A stretch of 64,000 bases of DNA from CAVQCX01 sp963711095 (GCA_963711095.1 CAVQCX010000030.1:186001-250000); one strand, 5' to 3'; positions 1 to 7,612 are shown, counted from the first letter of the stretch. The notes: generated by a model not told the origin, from the letters alone. Made by a program: numbers and translations.

Positions 1-194
1 ACGACATCCAGATCACGCGCCCCAGCGTCGCCACCCTGGTGATCGCCGATGGCCAGGGCAACGGCCTGGTGATAAACGCGGCGGCTGAGGAGCCGTTCGT
101 GGTCGAGACCGTCGGGGCCTCCACGCGGCTGGACGATGTCACTTACGACCTGGGGCCGGAAGACGGGGTCAATGTAGTGGTGATTAAACGCTGA
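1..194 (+). CDS. C-terminal end of an unidentified protein, cut by the window edge
   Basis: The frame enters at base 3 and stops at the TGA at 192-194, leaving 63 visible residues. The visible part alternates short hydrophobic and charged stretches (VATLVIADG, EEPFVVETVGAS, DGVNVVVIKR), which suggests a beta-rich fold. There is no recognisable catalytic motif and no membrane segment. The start and most of the protein lie outside the window, so no function can be assigned. No clear terminator follows it. Confidence 0.55.
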   Translation, partial: DIQITRPSVATLVIADGQGNGLVINAAAEEPFVVETVGASTRLDDVTYDLGPEDGVNVVVIKR

Positions 195-335
195 TGCCAG
201 TGAGACAGGCGGGCTGGGCAGGTCCAGCCAGAGACTGCAGCGGGCCGCTCCGATATTGGGGGTGATGCGTTCGACTTAGCCGCTTTCGCGCGGATGCGAC
301 ACCGCTGCGGCGGTCTTCTTGGAGAGACGGTGAAG

Positions 336-494
336 TCAGCCCTCTCTTGGGGCAGGGCCTCGGCTCCGGACTTTGGCGCCACGCCAATTGCGCGCTCCCA
401 GGAGGCTGAGCGCCGCCAGCGCCGGGCCGGCTGCAACGACGAAGATCCAGCCCGCACCGGAATCGAGGACGAGAAACACAGTACCGATCATCAT
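336..494 (-). CDS. Possible two-helix membrane miniprotein
   Basis: A 52-residue minus-strand frame starts MMIGTVFLVLDSG and has two hydrophobic stretches (about residues 2-9 and 14-31), followed by a basic tail with the sequence GARNWRGAKVRSRG. The hydrophobic pattern continues upstream of the ATG, so the true start may be farther right or lost. There is no clear ribosome site. It could be a real small membrane protein, a remnant, or chance in GC-rich DNA. I do not recognise a family. Confidence 0.25.
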   Translation of the reverse strand: MMIGTVFLVLDSGAGWIFVVAAGPALAALSLLGARNWRGAKVRSRGPAPREG

Positions 495-597
495 GCAGGC
501 GCCGGCTAGGAACAAGGCCGGTCCGCCGCAGCAGCGAAGTTAAATGACCCCCGGCAAAGCCGCGGGCTTACGAACCCTTGAGCCAAAACCGCAGTTG

Positions 598-740
598 GAA
601 CCGCCAAGGCGATAAAGGACACAAAGGACACCAAGGCAGACACGTACCGAAAGTGAAAGAACTTGCTTCACCCAACGGGTGATGCTCGTTTCCAGGAAAT
701 TTCCTTGAAAAACTTGGCGATCTTGGCGCCTTGGCGGTTC
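598..740. repeat. Inverted-repeat element with 14-bp ends
   Basis: GAACCGCCAAGGCG at 598-611 is repeated exactly as its reverse complement at 727-740. The enclosed DNA is rich in short variants of the same words (CCAAGG, CTTGGCG). There is no transposase inside. It looks like a small non-autonomous palindromic repeat. It is not a terminator, since the loop is over 110 bases. Confidence 0.6.
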
Positions 741-1086
741 AAATGCTCTTTCTAGGTTGAAATACTTGAGATCGATATTCAAGGGAAAGAAAATCATCGA
801 CGGCCTTGCCGTCCCGTAAATAAAGCCGGGCATGTGTTCGAAGATCTTACGAAAGGTAAATCCCCCAGAACTGCGCGGGAAGGCTGCGTGGCCTCGTTGG
901 CAACGGAAGCGAGTCGGTCTCGTCGTTCCACGAGATACCGCTGTACTAAGCTCTATGCGCGGTAGCGTACCGAACTTGTCGGGATTTCTGCGTAACTTGG
1001 CAATACGAATCGCGCCACGCACACACGATTTCAGGAACTGGCTTCGAAGAGTGCGACGTTTTGCTACAAGGGTTATAGGAACAAAT

Positions 1087-2040
1087 ATGAAACATTCCAT
1101 TTCATTGGAACAAATGGTCAAGCGTCCGCTGCTGCTCGCGGTCGTTGCGACCTTCGTCAGCGCATGCGCGACGACTGAGCCTGTCGGTGGGCGTAATGTG
1201 ACCAGCGAGGCGCGGTCCGCGCCCCAGAGCTGGGTTGGTCCCGCGGGTCCGTCCGGCCCCGTCGGCGCCACCGGCGCGCAAGGCGATACCGGGCCGCAGG
1301 GCTATACCGGTGTGGCGATGGTCGGTCCGACCGGTCCCGTAGGCATGCAGGGTCCCGAAGGAAGACAAGGCCCGACCGGGCCGACGGGCGCTACCGGTAA
1401 GATGGTCGTCGGTCGTGCCGGCGCGATGGGTCCAGTCGGAGCCACCGGAGCACAAGGCGCAACCGGGCAGACAGGTGCGCGTGGCGAAAGCATACCCGGC
1501 CCCGCCGGCCGCAGGGGACCTACTGGACCTGAGGGCATGCCGGGCGCAACCGGTTACACAGGCCCGCAGGGTCCGACTACCGTCGGTCCTACCGGTGTGG
1601 TCGGGCGTGCCGGTGCCACTGGCAGCCGGGGCTCTACCGGCTACGCAGGCGCGCAGGGCGACACCGAACTGGCCGGCATCAGCGGCCCGTCCGGTCCCAC
1701 CGGTTCAGTCGGTCCGCGGGGCGCCACCGGCGCTACCGGCTCCGAGGGCTCGATGGGCATGGGCGGCGGCTGGAGTTGGTACAGGGAGTACACCTTCACT
1801 TCAAACAGCAACGTCATCCTGAGCGCCGACCGCAACAAGGCACGGGAGATCGCCGATTATCTTGACGAGAATCCGTCCATTACTGTCGGAATCGACGGCA
1901 GCAACAGACAGAATGTTGACAGCGTTCGTACCGCGTTGATGGACGCCGGCATACCGGCCCGCAAGGTCCGAACCGGATCCTTCGGCGACCCGCAGCTCAG
2001 GCGAGAAGATCACGTCGCAGTGCTGCTGAACACCAAGTAA
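1087..2040 (+). CDS. Collagen-like repeat lipoprotein with OmpA-like C-terminus
   Basis: This is a 317-residue surface lipoprotein. I chose the ATG at 1087 because AGGA lies just upstream and the protein then begins with a signal peptide ending in the lipobox VSAC (Cys about residue 27). Residues about 50-230 are Gly-X-Y triplets rich in GPTG, GATG and GPQG, as in bacterial collagen-like proteins. The last 80 residues resemble an OmpA-type peptidoglycan-associated domain (FTSNSNVILSADRNKAREIA, then a VDSVRTALMDAGIPARKV helix). A lipid anchor at one end and a wall-binding domain at the other would hold a collagen-like rod in the envelope. A strong terminator follows. The family assignment of the tail is by pattern only. 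Confidence 0.85.
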   Translation: MKHSISLEQMVKRPLLLAVVATFVSACATTEPVGGRNVTSEARSAPQSWVGPAGPSGPVGATGAQGDTGPQGYTGVAMVGPTGPVGMQGPEGRQGPTGPTGATGKMVVGRAGAMGPVGATGAQGATGQTGARGESIPGPAGRRGPTGPEGMPGATGYTGPQGPTTVGPTGVVGRAGATGSRGSTGYAGAQGDTELAGISGPSGPTGSVGPRGATGATGSEGSMGMGGGWSWYREYTFTSNSNVILSADRNKAREIADYLDENPSITVGIDGSNRQNVDSVRTALMDAGIPARKVRTGSFGDPQLRREDHVAVLLNTK

Positions 2041-2063
2041 CACCTCAGCAATAGCAGATGGAC

Positions 2064-2098
2064 GAACGGCGCGATCGCAAGATCGCGCCGTTCCTTTG
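2064..2098 (+). terminator. Rho-independent terminator of the collagen-like gene
   Basis: A perfect 13-bp inverted repeat, GAACGGCGCGATC and GATCGCGCCGTTC, surrounds a GCAA loop and is followed by CTTTGTG. It begins 23 bases after the stop codon. The T-run is short, but the stem is very strong. Confidence 0.75.
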
Positions 2099-2170
2099 TG
2101 TGATCTGCGCCTCTTGACCGCACCGTGCACACCCGCGGCGTTGACGCGCGCGCGTCGGGCGCCTCGACAG

Positions 2171-2323
2171 CTACATGTGAGCGTTGCCCAGGCCGAACAG
2201 TCCGATCAGCCCGATGACGATCAGATAAATGGCGACGATGAAGTTCAGCAGCCGCGGGATGATCAGAATGAGAATCCCGGCAATCAGCGATATCAGGGGC
2301 GCAAGACTGAGTGTAATGTTCAT
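2171..2323 (-). CDS. DUF3096 small membrane protein
   Basis: This 50-residue protein reads MNITLSLAPLISLIAG at the start and ends with GLIGLFGLGNAHM. It is almost entirely hydrophobic, with two membrane helices separated by the PRLLNFIVAIYLI segment typical of the DUF3096 family. An excellent ribosome site (AGGTGAGG) sits 5-12 bases upstream of the ATG at 2323. The function is unknown; such proteins often sit among stress-induced membrane genes, as here. It converges on the collagen-like gene, and the terminator between them may serve both. Confidence 0.85.
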   Translation of the reverse strand: MNITLSLAPLISLIAGILILIIPRLLNFIVAIYLIVIGLIGLFGLGNAHM

Positions 2324-2774
2324 GTTGCCTCACCTTAGTTGACGGAGAAAACCACCAAGCGTCGCCACCACGCGCAATACCAGGCGCAACTACTACTCCG
2401 CGCACCCTGCGTGGCCGCGACCGCGTACGGCGCGTGCGACCCGAAACAACCAGTTTGCGCGATTTCCGCGCCAACGGGTGAAGTTTGGATCCACGCTGGA
2501 CCATCGCCTCGGGAGCAGGATGAGGTGATTGGGTCCGCGGGAGAAGCAGTTGAGCGGATCCCGTGCGGAAAACCCTATCCCATGCCAAAACCGAGTTCTG
2601 TGCGGTACCGCGCATTGCAGGCCCGATCGGCATCGCAACTGCGCTCATTCGCGTGCAGGCAGGACCTGCGCGAACCGAAACTGGCACCGCTGCATCGCAG
2701 TAGCCTTCCTGCAGGCTTTCCCGCTTTGTATCCACCTTCCCATTCCCGCCGCAATTCGCCGCACGGGGCAACCG

Positions 2775-3150
2775 GCCCGTCGCATATCGCGTATGACGCG
2801 GCGCCGGTGGCGAGCAGCTCGTCCGCCACCTGCGCCGCGTCCCGTGAATCCTTTGTCCCCACCAGAAGGAACACGAGCTCGTCGCCGCCTTGCCGGCACA
2901 CCGTATCCGTAGCGCGCACGCACGTCAGAAGGCGCCCGGCGACCGCGCGGAGCAGCCGATCGCCGGCTACGTGGCCCGGGCTGTCGTTGATTTCCTTGAA
3001 CTTGTCCAGATCCAGAAACAGCTGCGCGACCGGCGCACGGTGCCGCCGTGCCGAACCGATCGCACGGGCGAGGCGTTCCGTCAACAGCGCCCGGTTTAAC
3101 AGATCGATGAGAACGTCGTGCATGGCACGATGAAACATCTTCTCCGCCAC
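2775..3150 (-). pseudogene. Truncated GGDEF (diguanylate cyclase) fragment
   Basis: The minus strand encodes about 125 residues of a GGDEF domain: the entry helix (MHDVLIDLLNRALL), the metal-binding block (LFLDLDKFKEINDSPGHVAGD) and the signature RQGGDELVFLL. The usual sensor part is absent upstream. Downstream of about residue 120 the similarity stops and the frame runs into unrelated sequence. NDSPGH replaces the common NDxxGH spacing, and the second half of the fold is missing. It is therefore a decayed fragment, unlikely to make c-di-GMP. Confidence 0.7.
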
Positions 3151-3287
3151 TACGGCCGGTACACAGCAACCGCGCTCGCAAGATGCGCAGCAATAGCACC
3201 GTTGAGGCCCATCCGACTTTCAACGAGATCCAAATTTCCGATGCCCTGGATCATGTGAAACACAATAATTATTACTGAACGCCTCGC

Positions 3288-3308
3288 TATGTTCGTTACC
3301 GTACAGAC
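3288..3308 (+). promoter_or_regulatory. Shared upstream motif (TGTTCGTTACCGTACAGAC type)
   Basis: The sequence TATGTTCGTTACCGTACAGA lies about 200 bases before the SYLF gene. Closely related copies occur at 5990-6009 before the glycine-zipper lipoprotein and at about 12890-12910 in a duplicated region. A weaker version is at about 10300-10318. The core is semi-palindromic (TGT..C......G..ACA). I infer an operator or promoter element of a small stress regulon; the binding protein is unknown. Confidence 0.5.
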
Positions 3309-3510
3309 TGAGCATGCTCATGCGACTAGCATTCAATCAGCATTCAGACTGTCCATGTAATTGGTCAAGGCTATGTCACATTGTCCTTTCCGCAGGCTGT
3401 CGCTGCACCAAGATCAAGAATGGCAAAGGGAAGGATGCGGAAAGGATGCTCGATTTTCTATCTCACCAGTCGTGCCCCGAACAACACCCCTACCAGGAAG
3501 GAGTATCAAG

Positions 3511-4071
3511 ATGTACAAGCTACGCAGCCATCTCTCTGCACTCATGTTCGCGGCGGCATCCGTCGTCTCGATGAGTGTGATGAATCTGGCAAGTGCCGCA
3601 ACCGCTGAGGATCTGGACCGAGACTCCCGGCAGGCCTTGGAGACGCTTTATAAAACCGAGCCTGTTGCGGAGACTCTTTCGCGCACAGCCAAGGCGGTGC
3701 TCGTCTTCCCGAATATCGTCAAGGCTGGCCTCGTGTTCGGTGGCAGCTATGGCGAGGGCGAGTTGATCGAGGGCTCGAAGGTCGTCGATTATTACAACTC
3801 CGTTACCGGATCCTGGGGCCTGCAGGCAGGAGCCCAGTCCTACGGATATGCGGTGTTTCTGATGACCGATAAGGCCATTAGCTATATTAAAAAGACGAAG
3901 GGTTGGGAAATCGGCGTAGGCCCGACCGTCGTTGTGGTTGACAAGGGAGTGTCGAAGAATCTTTCGACATCCTCGCTAAAGAATGATGCCTATGCGTTTA
4001 TCTTCAGTCAGCAGGGATTAATGGCTGGCGTCAGCTTTGAGGGAACAAAAATTTCCCGAATCAATAGGTAG
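3511..4071 (+). CDS. SYLF-domain (YSC84-like) lipid-binding protein
   Basis: This is a 186-residue exported protein. The ATG at 3511 follows a strong site (AGGAAGGAG) and gives a signal peptide ending LASAATAED. The rest matches the SYLF/YSC84 family: LSRTAKAVLVFPNIVKAGLV, then GGSYGEGEL, GSWGLQAGAQSYGYAVFLMT and the C-terminal DAYAFIFSQQGLMAGVSFEG. The family binds phospholipids; in bacteria these proteins are periplasmic and often general-stress induced. Length and motifs are complete. The TGTTCGTTACCGTACAGAC motif about 200 bases upstream links it to the neighbouring small stress genes. Confidence 0.9.
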   Translation: MYKLRSHLSALMFAAASVVSMSVMNLASAATAEDLDRDSRQALETLYKTEPVAETLSRTAKAVLVFPNIVKAGLVFGGSYGEGELIEGSKVVDYYNSVTGSWGLQAGAQSYGYAVFLMTDKAISYIKKTKGWEIGVGPTVVVVDKGVSKNLSTSSLKNDAYAFIFSQQGLMAGVSFEGTKISRINR

Positions 4072-4084
4072 CCCGGCACCGGGT

Positions 4085-4101
4085 GGACGCGATTTGCGTC
4101 C
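4085..4101 (+). terminator. Weak hairpin after the SYLF gene
   Basis: GGACGC, a GATTT loop and GCGTCC form a 6-bp stem just after the stop codon. There is no T-run, so termination is uncertain. Confidence 0.35.
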
Positions 4102-4232
4102 GCCCTGGTTGGTGGTCAGTCGCCCTCGATCATGGAGGATGTAATAACGGCAGCGATGATCACAAATCCAGGCCCACCGAGACCATTCACTGCCTGCCCC
4201 TGGTAACCATATAATCTGAAACCAGCATCCGC

Positions 4233-4451
4233 ATCCCTCTGATTGACCTTGTCATCGTCTCGCTCGTGGTCGGCATACTGCTCTGGGTCGTCAATGCCTA
4301 CATGCCGATGGACCGCGAGATCAAGAATATCCTGAGTATCGTCGTGTTGATTGTTGTCGTGCGGTGGTTGCCGCATCCTATCCCCGTAACGTTCAGGACC
4401 ATGGCCGAAGCTGAAATAACCCGATCCAATGTGCGAATCCGGTTCTCATAG
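4233..4451 (+). pseudogene. Decayed Thivi_2564-type small membrane protein
   Basis: The frame reads IPLIDLVIVSLVVGILLWVV followed by NAYMPMDREIKNILSIVVLIVVV, the hallmark of the roughly 50-residue Thivi_2564 family (two helices around a PMDxxIKxIL turn). The position where the family has its initiator Met is ATC (4233), and no ATG or ribosome site precedes it. The next possible start is GTG at 4266, inside the first helix. The tail beyond RWLPHPIP no longer resembles the family. A point mutation of the start codon is the simplest reading. Confidence 0.5.
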
Positions 4452-4460
4452 CAGATATCA

Positions 4461-5102
4461 GTGTTTGATCAGAATTTAAGCGTCATGATCAAGAGTGAGC
4501 GCTTCAACAGCATTTCACATCTGATCGGCGCCGCGCTGGCGCTGGCCGGTGCCGTGGTGCTGGTGGTGGTGGCATCGCTGGGTGGTGATACACGCCGTAT
4601 CGTGTCGTTCAGCGTTTATGGCGCGACACTGTTTCTGCTCTACCTCATCTCCACGCTGTATCACGGCCTGCCGACGGGCCCCGCAAAGCGCGTGTTCCGC
4701 GTTCTCGATCATCAGGCGATATATCTGCTGATCGCCGGCAGCTACACCCCGTTCACGCTGGTCACGCTCGACAGTATCGTGGGTTGGCGGCTGTTCGCTG
4801 GGATCTGGGGCATGGCGGTGCTGGGCCTGGTGCTCGATGCGCTGCCCCGGCGCGGCGCGCGGGTACTGCCCGTTTTCATTTATTTCGTGATGGGCTGGTT
4901 GATAGTGCTGGCAATCAATCCACTGCTCGCGGCGCTGCCGCGCACGGGCTTCATCTGGCTGTTGACCGGCGGCCTACTCTATACTTCCGGCATCGTGTTT
5001 TTTGCCCTCGATTACCGTTACCCGTGGATGCACGGGGTGTGGCATCTGTTCGTGCTCGCCGGCAGCATCAGCCACTATGTGGCGATTCTGGTCTATGTCT
5101 GA
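4461..5102 (+). CDS. Hemolysin III family membrane protein
   Basis: A 213-residue integral membrane protein of the hemolysin III/PAQR superfamily with seven predicted helices. The family residues are present: the early SISHLIGAALALAG segment, ISTLYHGL in helix two, VLDHQAIYLLIAGSYTP, and the closing HGVWHLFVLAGSISHY, whose His residues form the putative metal site with the earlier His/Asp. Starts at GTG 4461 or ATG 4485 are both possible, since neither has a clear ribosome site. The physiological role of bacterial members is unsettled. It converges with the Crp/Fnr-type regulator gene. Confidence 0.9.
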   Translation: MFDQNLSVMIKSERFNSISHLIGAALALAGAVVLVVVASLGGDTRRIVSFSVYGATLFLLYLISTLYHGLPTGPAKRVFRVLDHQAIYLLIAGSYTPFTLVTLDSIVGWRLFAGIWGMAVLGLVLDALPRRGARVLPVFIYFVMGWLIVLAINPLLAALPRTGFIWLLTGGLLYTSGIVFFALDYRYPWMHGVWHLFVLAGSISHYVAILVYV

Positions 5103-5145
5103 CAGCCAATAGCGATTCCGGAAGCGGTTGAATGGCCGCCTTCGG

Positions 5146-5892
5146 TCAACCCTGGTACTTAACCTCCGCATCCGGGAGCAGACGATCGAACTCCGTCTTG
5201 ACGACTTGGTAGCATTCGCAGACGCGTGCCTCCAGGCCGGGCCGATCCACCACTGTGATCTTGCCGCGGCTGTAGTGAATCAACCCAGCGCGCTGCAATC
5301 TCCCGGCCGCCTCGGTCACGCCCTCGCGGCGTACCCCGAGCATGTTGGCAATCAGTTCCTGCGTCATGGTCAGTTCGCTCGAGGGCAGGCGGTCGAGGCT
5401 CAACAGCAGCCAGCGGCACAGTTGCTGGTCCACCGAATGATGCCGGTTGCACACCGCCGTCTGCGACATCTGGGTCAGCAGAGCCTGGGTGTAGCGCAGC
5501 AATAGACGCTGCATCGGACCGGCGAGAAAGAACGCGTCCTTCAGGAGTTGCCCCGTCAGCCGGTAGGCGTGACCGGCGCTTTGCACCACGGCCCGGCTGG
5601 TCGTGGTTTCGCCGCCCATGAACAGCGACACACCGACGATACCCTCGTTGCCGACCACGGCGATCTCGGCCGATGCGCCATCCTCCATGACGTAAAGCAG
5701 GGACACGATGGAGGTGGTGGGGAAATAGACGTGGCGCATCGCCATGCCGGGCTCGCACACTGCATTGCCGAGCGGCATCTGGACCAGTTCCAGATGGGGG
5801 AAGAGGCGCGCGTACTCCTCCGCCGGCAGGGCGGCGAGCAGGTGGTTCTGGCTAGGGCTAGGGCTAGAGCTAGGGTCATGAGGTCGGAGCAC
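5146..5892 (-). CDS. Crp/Fnr-family transcription regulator
   Basis: A 248-residue regulator. Residues about 20-130 form a cyclic-nucleotide-binding-type beta roll (FPTTSIVSLLYVMEDGASAE, VGNEGIVGVSLFMG). Residues about 150-235 form a winged helix with the recognition segment SELTMTQELIANMLGVRREG followed by VTEAAGRLQRAGLIHYSRGK. There are no Fnr-type cysteine clusters, and the ligand pocket residues are not those of classical Crp, so the signal is unknown. It starts at GTG 5892 behind AGGGGGTGG. A short GTGAC/GTCAC palindrome lies just upstream and may be autoregulatory. Its position beside the stress miniproteins makes it a candidate regulator of them, which is inference. Confidence 0.88.
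   Translation of the reverse strand: MLRPHDPSSSPSPSQNHLLAALPAEEYARLFPHLELVQMPLGNAVCEPGMAMRHVYFPTTSIVSLLYVMEDGASAEIAVVGNEGIVGVSLFMGGETTTSRAVVQSAGHAYRLTGQLLKDAFFLAGPMQRLLLRYTQALLTQMSQTAVCNRHHSVDQQLCRWLLLSLDRLPSSELTMTQELIANMLGVRREGVTEAAGRLQRAGLIHYSRGKITVVDRPGLEARVCECYQVVKTEFDRLLPDAEVKYQG
5850..5875. repeat. Hexamer tandem repeat (GGCTAG)
   Basis: Four near-perfect units of GGCTAG (one with A for G) lie in the N-terminal codons of the Crp/Fnr-type gene, where they encode a Ser-Pro run (SSSPSPSQ). A change in unit number would add or remove two residues without changing frame. Confidence 0.7.
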
Positions 5893-5906
5893 GCACCACC
5901 CCCTAA

Positions 5907-5917
5907 GTGACTGTCAC
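5907..5917. promoter_or_regulatory. Palindrome GTGACTGTCAC upstream of the Crp/Fnr gene
   Basis: GTGAC and GTCAC flank one central T, 15 bases before the regulator start codon. It may be an autoregulatory operator. It is shorter than the classical TGTGA-N6-TCACA site, so this is tentative. Confidence 0.3.
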
Positions 5918-5969
5918 AATTGAAGAAATCACCGATGTGGCGGTAGCTACTGCTGGAAACGACGATCCA

Positions 5970-6306
5970 TTATCTCTCCGTTCCCGCCAATGTTCAATAG
6001 CGTACAGACGCAGCGGGGGGTACGGGAAACTTGAAGGGAGCACCCTCAGGGCGTTGCGCTCGCACTCTGTCCGGAGAGACAACGGGGCTCGCGGACCGGT
6101 GGTACCGGTCGAATGCCGGCTATGTGCGTCAGCAGACAGACGTTGAAGGAGGTTCTCGGTAAGCTTGCATCATCGGAGCCAACATCAATACCTGCACGGT
6201 CTGCAGCGCAATCTTGGCGAAGAGCAGTGTATGTCCGGCATGACCTGCCGATGCATCACTCCCAGGCTCATCACGGTTAGGGAACGATAATGAACAAGCT
6301 CAACAC
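5970..6306 (+). repeat. Upstream-region repeat, copy A (drives the glycine-zipper gene)
   Basis: About 330 bases ending in the first codons of the glycine-zipper lipoprotein are repeated, with divergence, at 12870-13209. Shared landmarks in order are the CGTACAGACGCAG motif, a GTACG..AAACTT block, CTCTGT..GGAGA.ACG, GAATGCCGGCTATGT or its variant, GAAGGAGGTTCTC.GTAAGC, TCATCGGAGCCAACATCA, TCTTGGCGAAGAGCAGTGT and GGCTCATCAC.GTTA. Both copies end with GGAACGATAATGAA, the ribosome site and start. The length suggests a long leader or a complex promoter. Confidence 0.8.
5990..6009 (+). promoter_or_regulatory. Shared upstream motif, second copy
   Basis: ATGTTCAATAGCGTACAGAC matches the motif before the SYLF gene (3288-3308) at 16 of 20 positions. 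It lies about 280 bases upstream of the glycine-zipper lipoprotein start. Confidence 0.5.
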
Positions 6307-6523
6307 CATTCATACCATGCAGAGACACGCACTCAGTGTAGTTGCCGCAGCGATGCTGCTCGGCTTGGGTGCTTGTTCCGGAATGTCGACGCAGGACAAG
6401 AACACCGCCGTTGGTGCGGGTGTCGGCGCCGTCGGCGGCTCCGTTCTTACCGGCGGCAGCACAGCAGGAACCGTCGGTGGTGCAGTCGTTGGCGGCGTCA
6501 TCGGCCACGAAGTGAAACATTAA
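6290..6523 (+). CDS. Glycine-zipper lipoprotein
   Basis: A 77-residue lipoprotein with signal peptide and lipobox LGLGAC (Cys about residue 29). The mature part is a glycine-zipper of the YMGG/OsmB kind: AVGAGVGAVGGSVLTGGSTA then GTVGGAVVGGVIGHEVKH. Such proteins insert as glycine-spaced helices in the outer membrane and are usually osmotic or stationary-phase induced. GGAAC before the ATG serves as a weak ribosome site. The roughly 330-base upstream region is duplicated beside a truncated copy at 13188. First of a run of small envelope genes. Confidence 0.88.
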   Translation: MNKLNTIHTMQRHALSVVAAAMLLGLGACSGMSTQDKNTAVGAGVGAVGGSVLTGGSTAGTVGGAVVGGVIGHEVKH

Positions 6524-6669
6524 ACACAACGACCGACGTGTGATGCAGCTGACCGGTCGGTGCGTCACCGTCGCTCATAACTCCAGGTCCCGACAACAAG
6601 CTGTGATACACAGTGCTACACACGGTGACTCCCGCTTGGAGACAAGTCAGTCACCAGGAGACATACATC

Positions 6670-6861
6670 ATGAAATCAGTTAACTCCCTTAGCGCAGCCC
6701 TGGTCATAAGTGCATTGCTTGTCGCGCTATCCGGTTGCGAGAAGCAGCAAGGCCCGATGGAGAAAGCCGGAAAGAGTTTCGACAACGCGACAGAATCGGT
6801 TGGAGAACACGTCGAAAATGCCGGTGAGTCCATTCAGGACACGGCAAAGGGCGCGAAGTAG
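6670..6861 (+). CDS. Small amphipathic lipoprotein
   Basis: A 63-residue lipoprotein whose ATG follows AGGAGA. The signal peptide ends in LLVALSGC, and the mature part (EKQQGPMEKAGKSFDNATES, then VGEHVENAGESIQDTAKG) is a charged amphipathic helix with regular A/G spacing, reminiscent of entericidin-, CsbD- or LEA-like stress peptides. No family is certain. It lies in the same direction as its neighbours and probably shares their control. Confidence 0.75.
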   Translation: MKSVNSLSAALVISALLVALSGCEKQQGPMEKAGKSFDNATESVGEHVENAGESIQDTAKGAK

Positions 6862-7085
6862 CGAGGGCCACTGGCTTCGACCGGAGTTGAACGTGAGCCG
6901 TTGAGCGCCGTCGAGGGCTCCCTGCCAACCGGTTGCAGGGCGCGCAGTCGCACCGCGAGCTCCTCACGGAAATGGAGCTCAGCCGATGGACGCAGTATGC
7001 GTAGATGGATCCGACCGGTGGTGAAGCGATTTACTCCGGAATGAGTGGCTCCGGGGCAGATCATGACAGATAAGGAGTGGCTTAT

Positions 7086-7232
7086 ATGCTAGTAACTATC
7101 GCGATTATCTTGCTTGTCCTCTGGGTGCTTGGCCTGGTCTCCTCGTACACCATGGGCGGATTGATTCATATTCTTCTGGTCATCGCGATCGTGGTGATCG
7201 TGATAAGTCTCATTCAAGGTCGACGCGTGTAA
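7086..7232 (+). CDS. Lmo0937-type 48-residue membrane protein
   Basis: The frame MLVTIAIILLVLWVLGLVSS continues with YTMGGLIHILLVIAIVVIVI and ends GRRV. This is the two-helix Lmo0937 family pattern with its central YTMGGLIHILLVIA signature. AAGGAGTGG lies 8-16 bases upstream. Function is unknown. It belongs to the cluster of tiny membrane genes between the glycine-zipper and yqjD-like genes. Confidence 0.85.
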   Translation: MLVTIAIILLVLWVLGLVSSYTMGGLIHILLVIAIVVIVISLIQGRRV

Positions 7233-7362
7233 CGGCGTGGGAAATGTTCTCTGCCGCAGGGCGGTCGGGTAAAGCGATCCGGTGGTTTACGGTTGCTGCT
7301 TTGCCCGGCTTCCCCGTCATCAATGGCGCGAATACACGTGATGATCAACCGGATAAAATGAG

Positions 7363-7575
7363 ATGGATGCAGCCAAGCTGTTAGCAATCGGGTTAATCGT
7401 GGCGGGCACCCTGGCGTTGGTGTACGGTGGTTTCACGTACACCAAGGACACGCAGAAGGTCCAGCTGGGCTCGTTAGAGCTGTCGGTCAAGGACACGGAG
7501 ACAGTAAACGTCCCCATCTGGGCCGGCGTGGGGGCTATAGTGGCAGGGGGTATCCTGCTTTTAGTCCGTAGGTAA
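7363..7575 (+). CDS. DUF3185-type small membrane protein
   Basis: A 70-residue protein with two membrane helices (AIGLIVAGTLALVYGGFTYT and IWAGVGAIVAGGILLLVRR) joined by a soluble loop QKVQLGSLELSVKDTETVNV. The pattern is that of the DUF3185 family. The gene lies 38 bases upstream of the DUF883 gene and probably shares its transcript. No biochemical role is known. Confidence 0.75.
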   Translation: MDAAKLLAIGLIVAGTLALVYGGFTYTKDTQKVQLGSLELSVKDTETVNVPIWAGVGAIVAGGILLLVRR

Positions 7576-7612
7576 CAGCAGAGTCTTATATAGAGCCAGC
7601 AAAGGAAAATGT

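Larger units (their letters stand above)
195..1086. other. Long spacer with a weak small ORF and an inverted-repeat element
   Basis: This 890-base gap holds no convincing long gene. It contains one possible small membrane protein on the minus strand (336-494) and an inverted-repeat element (598-740). The open frame that runs leftward from the lipoprotein gene into this gap has no family resemblance and no ribosome site, so I treat it as non-coding. Open frames on the minus strand here look like chance. Confidence 0.5.

Noticed and set aside
832..1086. N-terminal extension of the collagen-like lipoprotein
   Set aside because: The extension has no ribosome site and would bury the signal peptide. 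The ATG at 1087 has both.
5893..6289. A CRISPR array or tandem operator field upstream of the glycine-zipper gene
   Set aside because: Similarity is to one distant copy of the whole region, not to regularly spaced short repeats. No CRISPR array was seen anywhere in the window.
7233..7362. GGGTAAAGC...GCTTTGCCC as a terminator
   Set aside because: The arms are 22 bases apart, there is no T-run, and the genes on both sides probably belong together.
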